Part shown: piece after piece, positions 18,836 through 28,446 of the stretch
How positions within the stretch are numbered: position 1 is the first letter of the stretch
Layout: the number at the start of each line of letters is the position of its first letter
Assembly (NCBI GenBank): GCA_002633025.1
Contig: NMRB01000382.1
Span: 291,164-355,163 of the forward strand
Reading direction: 5' to 3'
Source of the DNA: Notospermus geniculatus
Taxonomy: Eukaryota > Nemertea > Pilidiophora > Heteronemertea > Lineidae
Length of the DNA stretch: 64,000 nucleotides
Made by a program: the position numbers and the translations under genes
The notes under the pieces: model-generated
Databases searched by the model: none
Seen by the model: only the letters and a program-made list of their open reading frames with translations
What the model was told of the DNA's origin: nothing

Positions 18836-19724
18836 GTTGTCATGTGATTTTGCTGAACCAATCGGGGATCTAAACGTTTCACATGACTATGAACCTGAGC
18901 TTAAAGGTCACTTTTTTCAGCCAGTCTATCAGTTGCATCATTGATTTATTGTATAGAGTCTTGCAGCAAACTTGCATGTCATCCTATATCATATTGTAGG
19001 AGTATCGTCCCTCTACCCATAAGACAGAAAATATGATATGCACGTATAGAATATGATTTTTAATTGATCTTAATTTCTGGAATCTACTTGACAGCCACAA
19101 ATATCACGCTAATTAAAAAATAACAATAACGAGCGAAGATGAGAAATACATGAGACGACGTTTTAATTAGAAATGCACCCAGATTTCTAATATGTTTACT
19201 ATTAGAATAATTACCCCTGTGGTAATTAACTCGCCAATTGTTTCATGTCCTGATGATCAAAACGTTTCGCAAATATTGAGACATTCCTTTTCAAATTTAT
19301 TCCGAAGTTTAGCCAAGAAGATGGTGAACAACACCACTTAGAAAAGTATGAAAAAATCTCGCCTTATTAAGTTTGCTACACGAGTTCACCAAGTGTTAAG
19401 TTGGATGGCGGCCCAATCGTTACCAATTGAAATGCCTTCTGGGTAATTTTGCAGCGTCTGCATTCCCGTGCATCGCTATGAAACATTGTTTGAACACGCG
19501 CTGCGAAAACAAAACATCATTTCTGAGTAAGTTTTCCAATATGTCTTCAGAGTTTCTGACAGACGTGAACTTGTTAAGAATGAATTGCTAATAACAGAGG
19601 TTTTATTAAGAGCAAGACTATCCAATGGAGATCCTAAGAGTCTGAATATATCACTTCAGCTTTTAACCCTGCTAGATTTACGACACAAGGATATCACTAA
19701 AGCACTTGTCCACGGGGGTGTGCT
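18836..19724. other. Candidate conserved noncoding block
   Basis: 19060-19290 is a repeat-free block with GCTAATTAAAAAATAAC, CGTTTTAATTAGAAATG, TTAGAATAATTACC, GTGGTAATTAACTCGCC and TCCTGATGATC, dense in TAATTA cores. 19390-19530 holds another balanced block (CCCAATCGTTACCAATTG, ATTTTGCAGCG). No exon seen. Confidence 0.35.
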
Positions 19725-19858
19725 TGTGGAGTTGGCTCTCTACGGGCGAGCAGTTGTTTGTGGTCTCAGCGTAAGCTGTAAGGAAACAAACAATGTTGAA
19801 TTGCCCATTGTGGGCCAACTTCTGCAAGAAAACTCTCCTGTGGATAGGCACCTTTAAT
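19725..19858. mobile_element. GGCTCTC hairpin family, single unit
   Basis: GTGGAGTTGGCTCTCTACGG with GCGAGCAGTTGTTTGTGGTC pairs with AAACAATGTTGAATTGCCCA and GTGGGCCAACTTCTGCAAGA. Same family as the arrays at 5396 and 61470. Confidence 0.7.
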
Positions 19859-19919
19859 TTTCATGATTGAACCCCTGGTCTCCTTTGTAGCAGGCAAGGA
19901 CTGTATTGTATTTGTATTT

Positions 19920-19990
19920 GATTTTTCCGTCAGAGCCAAAGCCGTAGCGTTATTGGCCCTGGTAAGTATGGAGGCGGCCATCTCAAGCTA
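19920..19990 (-). mobile_element. SINE-A tail fragment
   Basis: TTTTTCCGTCAGAGCCAAAG, CGTTATTGGCCCTGGTAAGT, GGCCATCTCAAGCTAC match the reverse complement of the SINE-A 3' end. Truncated after about 70 bp. Confidence 0.65.
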
Positions 19991-20896
19991 CGTTGTTACT
20001 CCTCCATCCCAGAAACAGGTCAAAATGAAGGGGGGGGTGCATCCTGACAATTCAATCCTGTTGTGTCCCTTCCCATGTTTCTCAACGAGGTTAAGCACTG
20101 TTGTTCAAAGCAAAAGGCACTATTTCCACTCTTTATCAGTGGGAACGTGGTTGAAAGAAGTAATAGCTCTATTCTAAATTACAGTGTACACGGCAGTACA
20201 TGAAAGAGCTCTTACCTTAATTGGCCATGTCCCCACTGCTAAAAATGTACATCTCTTCACTGCACTAACCATCAAAAACCTGTATACTTCAGAAATCAGA
20301 AAACTTTCCCCTCGACTACGCCGTGATTGTTTCGACAAATCAAACTTGACGTTCCCATCACAACTGGTTAACATTCTGATGATTATTTAGTGAATACGCC
20401 GGGTAATAACACTTCATAAAATCATGTATATTAATTGTGAATTGTGGCCCGGGATTGTTCGTGTAATTTGATTGGCTGTGACAGAAAGATGACGATTTGA
20501 AGGGCCGAGTCATTGTGGACGGAAGTCGGGCGCGATTTACGTCACAAATAAATGATTTAGTGTCACTTTATTCCCGAGATGGAAGACGTGATTTAACTCC
20601 ATCAGTACACAGATCCAGCTGATGACCGTTTACCACAAATTTTCTAAAAACCACAGGCTGTGGGATACGAATACTCAACACAGACAAACAACACATTTTT
20701 TAGAACATTTTACGTTTTCTCCATGACACCAGAAAACATTACTTCCACAGCAGGAAATGGATTAGGACCAACTAGGCCTAGGCCTACTAAAACATCCAAG
20801 TAATGCGATTTGCTATCTTTCCATACAGGGACGTAGGCCTAACTGTACGTCATGGAACTTCCATACTATATGACAAGTTGGCAAAGTGAACAACCA
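19991..20896. other. No gene seen; candidate conserved block 20400-20660
   Basis: 20440-20650 contains GTAATTTGATTGGCTGTGAC, TTTACGTCACAAATAAATG, GTGATTTAACTCC and CCAGCTGATGACC (E-box and CRE-like). No repeats in that block. At 20770 TAGGCCTAGGCCTAC is a short palindromic run. Confidence 0.3.
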
Positions 20897-21039
20897 GGGG
20901 CCATATTCATGAAGCCTTCGCAACTTTGCGAGCACGGAAAGCTATTATAAGGCAGTCATTGAACAATAGGGCATAATATGCAGCCACACAATACAATTGC
21001 CTGCTTGCAAAGTTGCGAAGGTTTCGTGAATATGTCCCC
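20897..21039. mobile_element. GGGGCCATATTCATGAAG foldback MITE
   Basis: The left arm GGGCCATATTCATGAAGCC with TTCGCAACTTTGC is matched by GCAAAGTTGCGAAGG with TTTCGTGAATATGTCCC on the right. CAG flanks both sides (CCAG before, CAGG after), a 3 bp duplication like that of 3137-3286. Confidence 0.75.
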
Positions 21040-21502
21040 AGGAAACTATTGAGTACTGATTTGTAAATTCACCATTCCTAACCACCTCTAACTTTACATT
21101 CCATGACGATCCTGCCGTCCACCCCCAAGCGGAGCTGTCTCCCGCCTTCATTACCGTCTGAAGCCTTTCATTACCCACGATCCTTCAGGACATATAACAC
21201 TTATTGCTTTTCCCATCATCGCGATGACCCTCCCACGAGAATTCAATAGAACCAAAACGATCACAAAGACGGCAGCGACGACCTAAGTTTATTATTTTGA
21301 GAGGTGTTTGACGGTGATCGGGAGATAAGGAGAATTAGCCCGTTCATGTGGAGGAGGAAGACATTGGTCCTAAGTGGTCTTAATTAATTGAGGATAAACA
21401 AGACTGGTCGTCGTTGTTCCACCGGGATTCCGTGGGATGTGACGTCGCATCCGCCATGAGCGTCAGGTCTCGCCGAGGACAAGGAACAAGTGGTTGTGAC
21501 TT
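21040..21502. other. Candidate conserved noncoding block
   Basis: 21190-21420 holds GACATATAACACTTATTGC, CATCATCGCGATGACC, GTTTATTATTTTGAG, GGTCTTAATTAATTGAGG. No repeat, no exon. Inference only. Confidence 0.25.
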
Positions 21503-21772
21503 AGCGAGCCTTGATAGTGGTTATCACATCCGCTTTGCAAGCGGCAGGTCCCGGGTTCGAATCCCATATGGGATTAATCATCCCTGGCTCTACACACTGT
21601 CGCATGGGACCGTAAGCCGTGGTGACTTGCACCTTGTACCATTGCAAGGGCAAGTAAAAGACTCCATCCAAGTGAGGAATATGAGTAGCTTAAGGTGGGC
21701 TCTTCCATACTTACCAGGGCCAATACTGCTATGGGTTCAGCCCTGATGGTTAAATCGAATACAAATACGTAC
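21503..21772 (+). mobile_element. SINE-A, near full-length tRNA-derived copy
   Basis: Head: AGCGAGCCTTGATAGTGGTT, then GCGGCAGGTCCCGGGTTCG with B box GGTTCGAATCC at 21554-21564. Body: ATTAATCATCCCTGGCTC, GTCGCATGGGACCGTAAGCC, GCAAGGGCAAGTAAAAGAC, AGTGAGGAATATGAGTAGC. Tail: CAGCCCTGATGGTTAAATC then ATACAAATA. About 270 bp. The A-box position is filled by the TAGTGGTTATCA region. Confidence 0.85.
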
Positions 21773-21784
21773 AATACCCAGAGT

Positions 21785-21990
21785 GGGCCATATGAGATTA
21801 ATCATCCCTGGCTCTTCACACTGTCGCATGGGACCGTAAGCCGTGGTGCCTTACATTTTGTGCCTTTACAAGGGCAAGTAAAAGACACCATCCAAGTGAG
21901 GAACATGAGTAACTTGAGATGGCCTCTTCCCCTACGGGCCCAAAATGCTTCGGCATCAGGGCTTCGGCCCTGATGGAAAAATCTAAGACA
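21785..21990 (+). mobile_element. SINE-A body, tandem second copy without head
   Basis: Begins inside the element at GAGATTAATCATCCCTGGCT and continues with the whole body and tail (CTTCGGCCCTGATGGAAAAA). It sits only 13 bp after the previous copy in the same orientation, so a partial tandem duplication or a second insertion into the first tail are both possible. Confidence 0.8.
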
Positions 21991-22017
21991 GAACAATCAC
22001 AAGCCGGACGCCAACAA

Positions 22018-22156
22018 TAGGGACTTTCAACAAGGCTCCGTATCGTCGATCCGTATCACGTATGACGTAGGCCTATGACTTTAATAGAAAATGCATTAGC
22101 TCGATACGTCATACGTGACACGGATTGATGATACGGAGCCTTGCTGAAAGTCCCTA
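22018..22156. mobile_element. TAGGGACTTTCA foldback MITE, copy 1
   Basis: The ends TAGGGACTTTCAACAAGGCT with CCGTATCGTCGATCCGTATC and the inverse ending CTTGCTGAAAGTCCCTA pair over about 50 bp. The centre TAGAAAATGCATTAGCTCG is preserved in the second copy at 54887-55021. Confidence 0.8.
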
Positions 22157-22744
22157 CTTTCCCAGAGACCCTACAAACAGCAAAGATGAACAGCACGAGA
22201 GGCGACCATCGGGAGTCACGAGCGGATGCCGCAACATGCCAACAAGAGACCCACCTAATAGTGAGGATATACATGACCTCCTTGAGTTATTCCCAAGGGA
22301 TTTGTGATACATGACCCCACATACATGGCGACCGTATCAGCGATCCACTAAGTAATTGAGCTTTTGTCATCCGGTGGTGTTGATCGCATCGTCAGGTGAA
22401 GTTACACGAGTCTACGAGGGTACGGATAAAAGGCTCGTCTCATATTTTGCGGGTCTGGGAAAGCAATCGAGTCAGTGGATCGTGGTCGTGCTTTGTTAGG
22501 TGGAGTTACATTGATACTGGTTGAACTGCCAGTGGGCGAACACCCCGGGGCGAACTGGTATTTTGCCGAAATTATCGTGGGCTGGAATGTACCATGTCTC
22601 GTAAGCACTGCTGCTGCAGTACAGGCAAAGTGTGTTGCGTAGGAAACACTGTTGGTTGTCAAGGCCAAACATGAAACTAACCAATAGAAAACGTACCCAA
22701 GGTTGAAGGGTAAGGTGTACTGCGCCCCCCAGTTATATAGCACG
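22157..22744. other. No gene or repeat seen
   Basis: Minus-strand open frame 22402-22743 shows no recognisable domain; the sequence is otherwise single-copy-looking. Confidence 0.3.
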
Positions 22745-22862
22745 GCCTAACCTCCCCTGGCCATGGAGGATTTCCTTTTTGGCCTAGTGGTTCGCGGTTG
22801 CCCTCCGAGCTGGAAGTTAAGCAATGTTGAACGTGGCCAGTTCGTAGATGGGTGACTGGAGC
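22745..22862 (+). mobile_element. 5S rRNA-like SINE, copy 1
   Basis: CCATGGAGGATTTCCTTTTT and GGCCTAGTGGTT precede GGAAGTTAAGCAATGTTGAA (5S box-A-like) and GTAGATGGGTGACTGG (5S box-C-like). The order and spacing match the internal promoter of 5S rRNA (AAGCTAAGC ... TGGATGGG.GACC). Copies at 30205-30345 and 40795-40925 carry the same leader. A 5S gene itself is ruled out because the first half does not match. Confidence 0.7.
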
Positions 22863-23405
22863 ATATGATATGTTAGGCAGCCTATCGTCTTCATCCTTTG
22901 CCGCTGCAGCAGTCTCTCCCCGTAAGACTACAAATCACCATGACGTATCACCCTGCCTAACATCCAAACAAATCTCTCCGACTCTCCGCTCTCGTATTTT
23001 TCCATTATGCACAACAAAAGGAAACCGAGAACGCCAGATTTACGACATCGAAACACGAGAATGATGCACACCAACCGAAAGGGTGTAAATCTAGATTGGT
23101 TGCGAACGTGGCAGGATATACAGGATTATGTCACATTATAACCCCGATCCAGATATATGAAAACTTATAGAAGTATATCAGACCAGCTGAAGATGCTTGC
23201 TTAAAGCAGACCTGAAACGGATGCCGATTCGCATTAAACCTATTGGAATAAATCAAGTTGATATAAAACCACCAAAAACGTCACCAGTTTCAATTATTTT
23301 CCGCGTTATTCAAAAGATATAACATTGTTTTATCGCAGCTGGGCGACCACCCAATTTTCCCGCTGCTTTTCAAACGCACTAACGATTTCGGCCGCTAGGG
23401 CTAGG
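22863..23405. other. No gene seen
   Basis: 23195-23400 (AAAGCAGACCTGAAACGG, CCACCAAAAACGTCACC, TTTCGGCCGCTAGGG) may be part of an element ending at the inverted repeat that follows. No gene. Confidence 0.25.
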
Positions 23406-23408
23406 TTG

Positions 23409-23725
23409 TGACGTCACACGTACTTTTTCTGTGCTGGTGCGACCCAGACGTAGGACACCATTTTACTCCACTACGGCATCGCCGTATCCAAAGGGTTTTG
23501 CGGCTATCGTTGGCGAAAGTGAAAAAACTTATTCCTTTAATCCCAGAGTGGGTGGCTCTTGCAGTAAACCATGATTGCATAGCGAAAATCGACAAAAACA
23601 ACATCCGACGCACGGGACGCTGAGCCTGATGCCCATGGCAGAGTGCAGCGTGACAACCAGCTGGGCGGAGACGTCAACAAAGAAAAGGACTTGTGACGTC
23701 ATGCGAAAAAGTACGTGTGACGTCA
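23409..23725. mobile_element. Element bounded by 21 bp perfect inverted repeats containing CREs
   Basis: The left boundary (23409-23429) is TGACGTCACACGTACTTTTT plus C and the right boundary (23705-23725) is its exact reverse complement. The 275 bp between do not fold back, but contain another TTGTGACGTCA near 23694. An open frame inside (23408-23623) is unrecognised. It could be a short transposon or a regulatory inverted pair. Confidence 0.5.
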
Positions 23726-23932
23726 CTCGAATCGGGGATTCCCAGTTTTCGCGATGTTGCCCGATGGAAAAACGAACTTCCCCGAAGGAGCAATGATTGT
23801 TGTTTAACCGGGTATCTCCTACATATGTGTATGTCATAGCAGAAAGGCCATGTCAGTTGGAACATGGTGCTGTTGTGACTCCGAAAAAGTATTTATTAAG
23901 CGAGGAAAGCATTTGGGGTTTCGGGTCCGCTT

Positions 23933-24072
23933 TAAGGCCCCTATTACATAGAAGTAGACGGTATACGAAAATGCCGGTTAACAATGGCTTCACGGTCATG
24001 AATCCATTTGAAGCCTTTGTTAACCAGCGTTTTCGTATACCATATACTTCTACAGTATGTAATCGGGGCCTT
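23933..24072. mobile_element. TAAGGCCCC foldback MITE, 140 bp
   Basis: TAAGGCCCCTATTACATAGA, AGTAGACGGTATACGAAAAT and GCCGGTTAACAATGGCTTCA return as TGAAGCCTTTGTTAACCAGC, GTTTTCGTATACCATATACT, TCTACAGTATGTAATCGGGG, CCTTA. Almost the whole element is stem, with about 60 bp per arm. Confidence 0.85.
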
Positions 24073-24193
24073 ACCTGCACATGGGTATCGCAACGTTTTC
24101 GGAGTAGGGGGTGTTTCTTGATAAAGTATCAGGGTACATTCGACTCTGTCCCTGTGCCTTCCCAATGGACACCAGAGCACAAGCCCGCTGCAA

Positions 24194-24297
24194 CAGACGA
24201 TTCTCGAATTCGCATATCTGCACACTTCCGCCGAAATCGCAACCACAACCTCGATGCGAAACCAGCTAACGTGACGCAATCCATGATTCAGCAACGC
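24194..24297. mobile_element. Half copy of the CAGATCTGCACACTTCCG MITE
   Basis: AGACGATTCTCGAATTCGCA, TATCTGCACACTTCCGCC, AACCACAACCTCGATGCGAA and GTGACGCAATCCATGATTCA match the left half of 45435-45669. It stops where a 5S-like SINE fragment begins. Confidence 0.75.
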
Positions 24298-24350
24298 ACC
24301 AGCCATAAAGGAAATCCTCAATGGGTAGGCCATGCCATATAACTGGTGGT
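24298..24350 (-). mobile_element. 5S-like SINE leader fragment
   Basis: Reverse complement GGCATGGCCTACCCATTGAG then GATTTCCTTTATGGCTGG matches the leader GAGGATTTCCTTTATGGCC seen before the 5S-like segment at 40795-40925. Confidence 0.45.
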
Positions 24351-24784
24351 TCAATACACCGTCATCCAAAAAACCACCATGCATACGTAACACTCGTCTG
24401 ATCAGACAAGTTTTCAAATGGCTGCAGCCTCTGCCTCATCATTTATCGACTGAATACCTCGAATCCCAGAGGCGATGCCCTTGTCTGACCTCTGACAAGT
24501 CCATCCAATGAATTTTCCATTTGGACAAGAACAAACACGGAAACAGTGAAGGGAAATTTAATAAAATATTGCCAGACACAAACGTAATATAGTAATGATA
24601 GTAGTGTTGGCAAACCTGCCCCAGGGGGTCTTCGATACCATGACATTTATTTGTTTAGAGGTCCATATGATTTTGAGAGAAAAGTGCTTTTGATTTTCCA
24701 GTGTACACTTCATTAACCCTTTGGTCTGTTTTACTGGTTCGTAGCTTCATAAAGATTTCAGTCAGTGTTGATGAACATGAAGGA
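24351..24784. other. No gene or repeat seen
   Basis: Nothing recognised. Confidence 0.3.
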
Positions 24785-24945
24785 GTCCTGGACATGTTTT
24801 GGTCCGAAGTACGTTTCGGCCCTAGGTACATTTTGGCCTGAGGTACGTTTCGGCCCTTGGTACGTTTTGGCCCGAGGTATGTTTCAGTCGTAGGTACGTT
24901 TGGCCCGAGGTACGTTTCGGTCCTAGGTACATTTTGGCCCTGCGC
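24785..24945. repeat. Tandem array of about 24 bp, GGTACGTTTTGGCCC
   Basis: Six to seven units alternate GGTACGTTTCGGCCC and GGTACATTTTGGCCC with linkers CTA or GA. Related words GTACGTTTTGTCC and GACATTTTGTCCC appear at 43025-43130 and 54760-54880. Confidence 0.75.
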
Positions 24946-25509
24946 TGGCCATCAGATCTTCCACATGACTTGAAGAGGATACTGAAGACTATAAACATCT
25001 CGGTTGCACTGTGTCAAGGATGTCCTGACAAGATATTTTTGCATTGCTTTGCCCTTTTTTCAACATCTTTGGTGGGGCCTAAAACTGCTTGCAACACCAT
25101 CCTGCCGGATAAAACGTCAAGTGGAATGCTCATTTGAGCAATCACAGTGGCTGAAGTTCCTTCCTTTGCCAGTTTCCAAAACATCACACTCGTATCAAGG
25201 TGCCGAACTTCGTTTAACTCTGCAGATCTTTAGGTCTCCCATCCCTGTGGGACAAGCCTTTCCTGTTATTGCCTCAGTCCATTCATTCACGGTCCTTGAG
25301 CCTTGGTTTAGACCAACCCCCAGCTGCGTGGCCATTTCCTCTTGCCATGGTCACCTGCCAAGCACCGCAATGACATCAACTAGCGCTGTTCCCAGCTCAT
25401 TAGAAGATGCTGCTTCACTTGTTTACCTTCTGATTCTGGATGCTTCCAAACCTCTTTCTGCTCATCCCAAAACGTCTGGGGTAGCACATCAGACGAAAGT
25501 CTGGTGGTA
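24946..25509. other. Long open frame, not recognised; probably noncoding
   Basis: The plus strand is open from 25004 to 25579 (191 codons) but no domain is recognisable, and the frame runs into the MITE at 25510. The block CTCATCCCAAAACGTCTGGG (25465) resembles CTCATCTAGAAACTTCTGGG (33022), so part of it is a dispersed repeat. Confidence 0.25.
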
Positions 25510-25726
25510 TAGAGGAATCCCACTGACGTCATCAAGTCATGTGACTGGCCGTCAAAATGACGCAAACTGGCGTCAATAGGGTGCTACACGTGGATTGACG
25601 TCCCGCCTGACGCGACGAGACACGACCCGAAATAACGTCATCGCGTCATCGTGACGTTCCTTCAGGAAACACGTGGTCAATTTGACGGCCAACGCGGCCT
25701 TGATGACGTCACGTGGGAAACCTCTA
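25510..25726. mobile_element. CRE-bearing TA-flanked MITE, copy 2
   Basis: Ends TAGAGGAATCCCACTGACGT then CATCA, and the inverse TTGATGACGTCACGTGGGAA then ACCTCTA. TA precedes it (25508-25509); the right TA is decayed to TT. Two full TGACGTCA palindromes plus several half-sites (AACGTCATCG, TTGACGTCC). Confidence 0.8.
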
Positions 25727-25749
25727 TTGTATTGTGTTGGGTTCCCCCT

Positions 25750-26212
25750 TTTCCATCAGGGCTGAAGCCAAAGTATCATTTGCCCTGATAAGTATGGAAG
25801 AGGACATCTCAAGCTACTCATGTTCCTCACTTGGATGAGGTCTTTTACTTGCCCTTGTAAAGACACAAAGTACAAGGCACCATGGCTTACTGTCCCATGC
25901 AACGGCAGAGCTTCACATAAGATGGGCGCAATCACGCACGCGCCCGCAAAATTGCACCAAGGAGCTCAATTGACCGCGCTCCTCAGCATCCTTTAAGTAA
26001 CTGACCATCAAATTTCACGAGTCAGAACAGGTGTTCTCGAGTCTTTGAGAAGCTCAACTGATTGAGCTCCTGCAGATTTAAAACGTGAAGCACTGCAACG
26101 GACATGAAGACCCAGGGATGACTATCGCATATGGCCTTGGCAGGATTTGAACCCAGGACCTTGCTTGCTTAGCGGCCGTGATTAGCACGACGCTATCAAG
26201 GCGCCATGTCGT
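25750..26212 (-). mobile_element. SINE-A copy split by a hAT-type MITE
   Basis: 25750-25905 is the reversed SINE-A tail and body (CCATCAGGGCTGAAGCC, AAGTATGGAAGAGGACATCT, CTTTTACTTGCCCTTG, TGTCCCATGCAACGG). After the insert it resumes at 26096 with ACATGAAGACCCAGGGATGA and ends in a head with B box GGTTCAAATCC on the minus strand (about 26138-26155). The split lies inside the body. Confidence 0.8.
25906..26095. mobile_element. hAT-type MITE (CAGTGCTTCAC ends), copy 1
   Basis: Left end CAGAGCTTCAC, right end CGTGAAGCACTG. CAACGG stands directly before and after; with the neighbouring TG the match is TGCAACGG, eight bases, the size expected for hAT. Inside are GCGCAATCACGCACG, AAATTGCACCAAGGAGC and AGCTCAACTGATTGAGCTCC. 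A second copy is at 39883-40092. Confidence 0.85.
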
Positions 26213-26925
26213 GTGATCAGAGCCTGGTTTAGATGGTAAATCTGACGGTAAGCCAGAATGTGCTCAGCTCTCCAGCATCTAAAGCTACAACCACTTCATG
26301 ACTTTTTAAAAGTGCATTTTTTTCAAAATGCCGAACATGTATTTTATTGTTAAGAATTAATTCAACTGGCTGCATACAAAGGAACTTTATTAAAAACTAG
26401 GACAGAGCTACATCAGATTTTATTCAAATTCAGGAACAAGAAGTGGCGTGTAAACCAGACAAGCCAAACGTTAAAACGAACGGCGGGTCTATCAAAATTG
26501 AAGACTACCAGCAAAGATGGAAATGTATCTCCGCGGATAGATCGACAAAATTGGGAACGGAAGACGAACAAGTGAGAAGAGCTCTCCTCACCATCAATTC
26601 TCACCCTTGAAAACTGTGGTAAAAGCATTTGTCGAGTTTATAAGTGAGAACTAATGGAAATTGACCAGATCACGTTTGACGGAAGACGTCTTCTGGAATC
26701 GCCAATAAGCTCAAGTGCACGGCGGCGGTGATATTAGAGTAAAATGGCCAACACTCCAATGAGTTCATTCGAGACTTGTGATGGTTCTCAGTCGATTTTA
26801 AATCGTCAGTTTCCCGGAAGGATGACTTTGTATTTATGTCGGACAAGGTTAGCATTAGATGGTGGGTAGTTTTGTTCTTGTGGTTATCACGTCGTTACCA
26901 CTCTACTACCATCACTATATTAGTG
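26213..26925. other. No gene seen; candidate conserved blocks
   Basis: 26330-26400 (TATTTTATTGTTAAGAATTA, ATTCAACTGGC) and 26660-26860 (GATCACGTTTGACGG, CCAATAAGCTCAAGTGC, TTTTAAATCGTCAG) have regulatory-type words; no exon or repeat. Confidence 0.25.
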
Positions 26926-27151
26926 TAAAGTCTAGTTCATACTTCGACGCATGACCATCGCGCGATCAAAATCTGGATGACAACTTCGTGGAGTTGATTC
27001 ATACTTCAGCGATGATGACGCGTTAAATGACTCAAGTACTTACAGTCTCACGATCGGACGCCGACCAAATCGCATGACCGGGTCGACGTTGAACGCGAGA
27101 TCGCGCGATCGGTCGCCGACGATGGTCGTGCGGTGGAGTATGAACTAGGCT
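26926..27151. mobile_element. Relative of the AAGCCTAGTTTATACTTCGA MITE
   Basis: Left AAAGTCTAGTTCATACTTCG with ACGCATGACCATCGCGCG; right GCGCGATCGGTCGCC, GACGATGGTCGTGCGG and AGTATGAACTAGGCT. A GTTGATTCATACTTC copy of the arm sits inside at about 26995. Same family as 221-470, more diverged. Confidence 0.7.
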
Positions 27152-27237
27152 CAATGCAGGAGGAAACCGGAGCTATTTAGAGGCACTTGCAACATCGAGG
27201 AGTGATTGCCTTGTCTACCAGATAAAGCCTGAGACCG

Positions 27238-27362
27238 CTCCTGGAGTTTTCCGACAAAAGTTTGCTCTGTATGGGCAACACAGCTGCAGGAAATTGGGCA
27301 GCCATTTGTGTCACCGGTCATGTAACCGACAATGGTGAACTGCCCATTCAGAGCCAACTCGT
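27238..27362. mobile_element. GGCTCTC hairpin family, diverged unit
   Basis: TTTGCTCTGTATGGGCAACA with CTGCAGG and CATTTGTGTCACCGG, then GACAATGGTGAACTGCCCAT and TCAGAGCCAACTCG, matches the family centre and return arm. Confidence 0.55.
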
Positions 27363-27434
27363 CCGGGTCGAGCTCGACACACCTCAACCGGGCGTGTGTC
27401 AAAGGGGCTTTAGAGAGCAAAGCAGCCGTCAGTC

Positions 27435-27889
27435 AAAAGCAGGAAGAGATAACTCAATAATCAAAACATTGTAGGCCCAAACCCCTCTTTCCTCCCTCCA
27501 CACTAATAAACTGAAAAACATATCACGCAATATACGAGACAAACAAAACTTAGCAAGTATTCATAAAAAGATGGGCAACTCCTCAAATATTGCAAAGATA
27601 TTGACAGTTAAGTTATTGTTGCGACTCGGAGAATTTATTAAATTTTGCAGAAGCGTTATAGCATGCGTTTCTTATAGTCATCTCAGTGCATGATAGAAGT
27701 ATCTACGACTCTCTCCCGCAGACGATAGCGAGAAATTGGCGGTGGTTCATTTCGATGGGCAAGATACTTGGCAGTAAACCAGGCAGACGTGTATATTTCA
27801 AGAGAAATTTCATGTACATTTCATGGTGCTATGATGCACTGAAGTTAACGTTATCTTCACACATTTGATTTATCTCATCAGCCTTTTTA
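27435..27889. other. Candidate conserved noncoding stretch
   Basis: No gene or repeat. 27525-27860 contains CAAGTATTCATAAAAAGATG, GTTAAGTTATTGTTGCG, GAGAATTTATTAAATTTTGC and GAAGTTAACGTTATC; AT-rich words typical of enhancers. Inference. Confidence 0.25.
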
Positions 27890-27945
27890 CATGGAGTCGG
27901 TTCAATCCGGTTCGAGGCCAGTTCACTTATTTTTTGTACCATGGA
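27890..27945. repeat. Fragment of the GCCCTTTTTACAC foldback
   Basis: CCTTTTTACATGGAGTCGGT, TCAATCCGGTTCGAGG and CAGTTCACTTATTTTTTGTA match the left arm of 46322-46520. Confidence 0.55.
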
Positions 27946-28196
27946 TGTTCACTCTCCTAACATCCGGCTGGATCTTCACACAGTGTATTCATCGTTTCCA
28001 CGACGCGACTCTGACAGTGTCCGCCATTGCTGACGTCGCCGTAATGACGCAAAGCTGGTGGGCAAAATGCATTGCTGATGATGCAAAGCCGGTGGGCAAA
28101 ACGCGCAACGTCACAGAACGGTGTAGGCCTGGGCCTACGTCATGGAAACGATGCGATAGGTTGAATGACACTTGAGGTATAGGCCTGCATGTAGAG

Positions 28197-28446
28197 CTAC
28201 AGTATGTTGCACAATTGACCTGCCTTTATCCGCGTACGTCGCGCAGAAAGTATACTTCAGTTCATTGTGTATGGTACGGGCACGTCAGGCGTCTCTTCTG
28301 CGCGACGTCCACGCACCATGGGGGAATGACGTTACGTCTTCACTGCGTGGTTTCCATGACGGCGCGCACCATCCGTGGAAGATATGAGGACAGTACGCAG
28401 ATGATGCACGGCACAGAAGGGAGATCAATTGTGCAACGTACTGTAG
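28197..28446. mobile_element. CTACAGTATGTTGCACAATTGA foldback
   Basis: CTACAGTATGTTGCACAATT with GACCTGCCTTTATC is matched by AGGGAGATCAATTGTGC with AACGTACTGTAG. About 22 bp of terminal pairing, 250 bp long, CpG-rich centre with CGCGCAGAAAG and TCTGCGCG that also pair. Confidence 0.7.

Noticed and set aside
21554-21564. A functional tRNA gene at the perfect B box
   Set aside because: No closing acceptor stem; a SINE body follows, and other copies share it. The same holds for 50932, 45314, 39338, 40202 and 15234.
22812-22860. A genuine 5S rRNA gene
   Set aside because: Only the internal promoter part resembles 5S; the 5' half and 3' end do not, and no T-run terminator follows.
23797-24342. 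181-codon open frame
   Set aside because: It runs through a 140 bp foldback, half of another MITE and a SINE fragment, so cannot be a functional coding exon.
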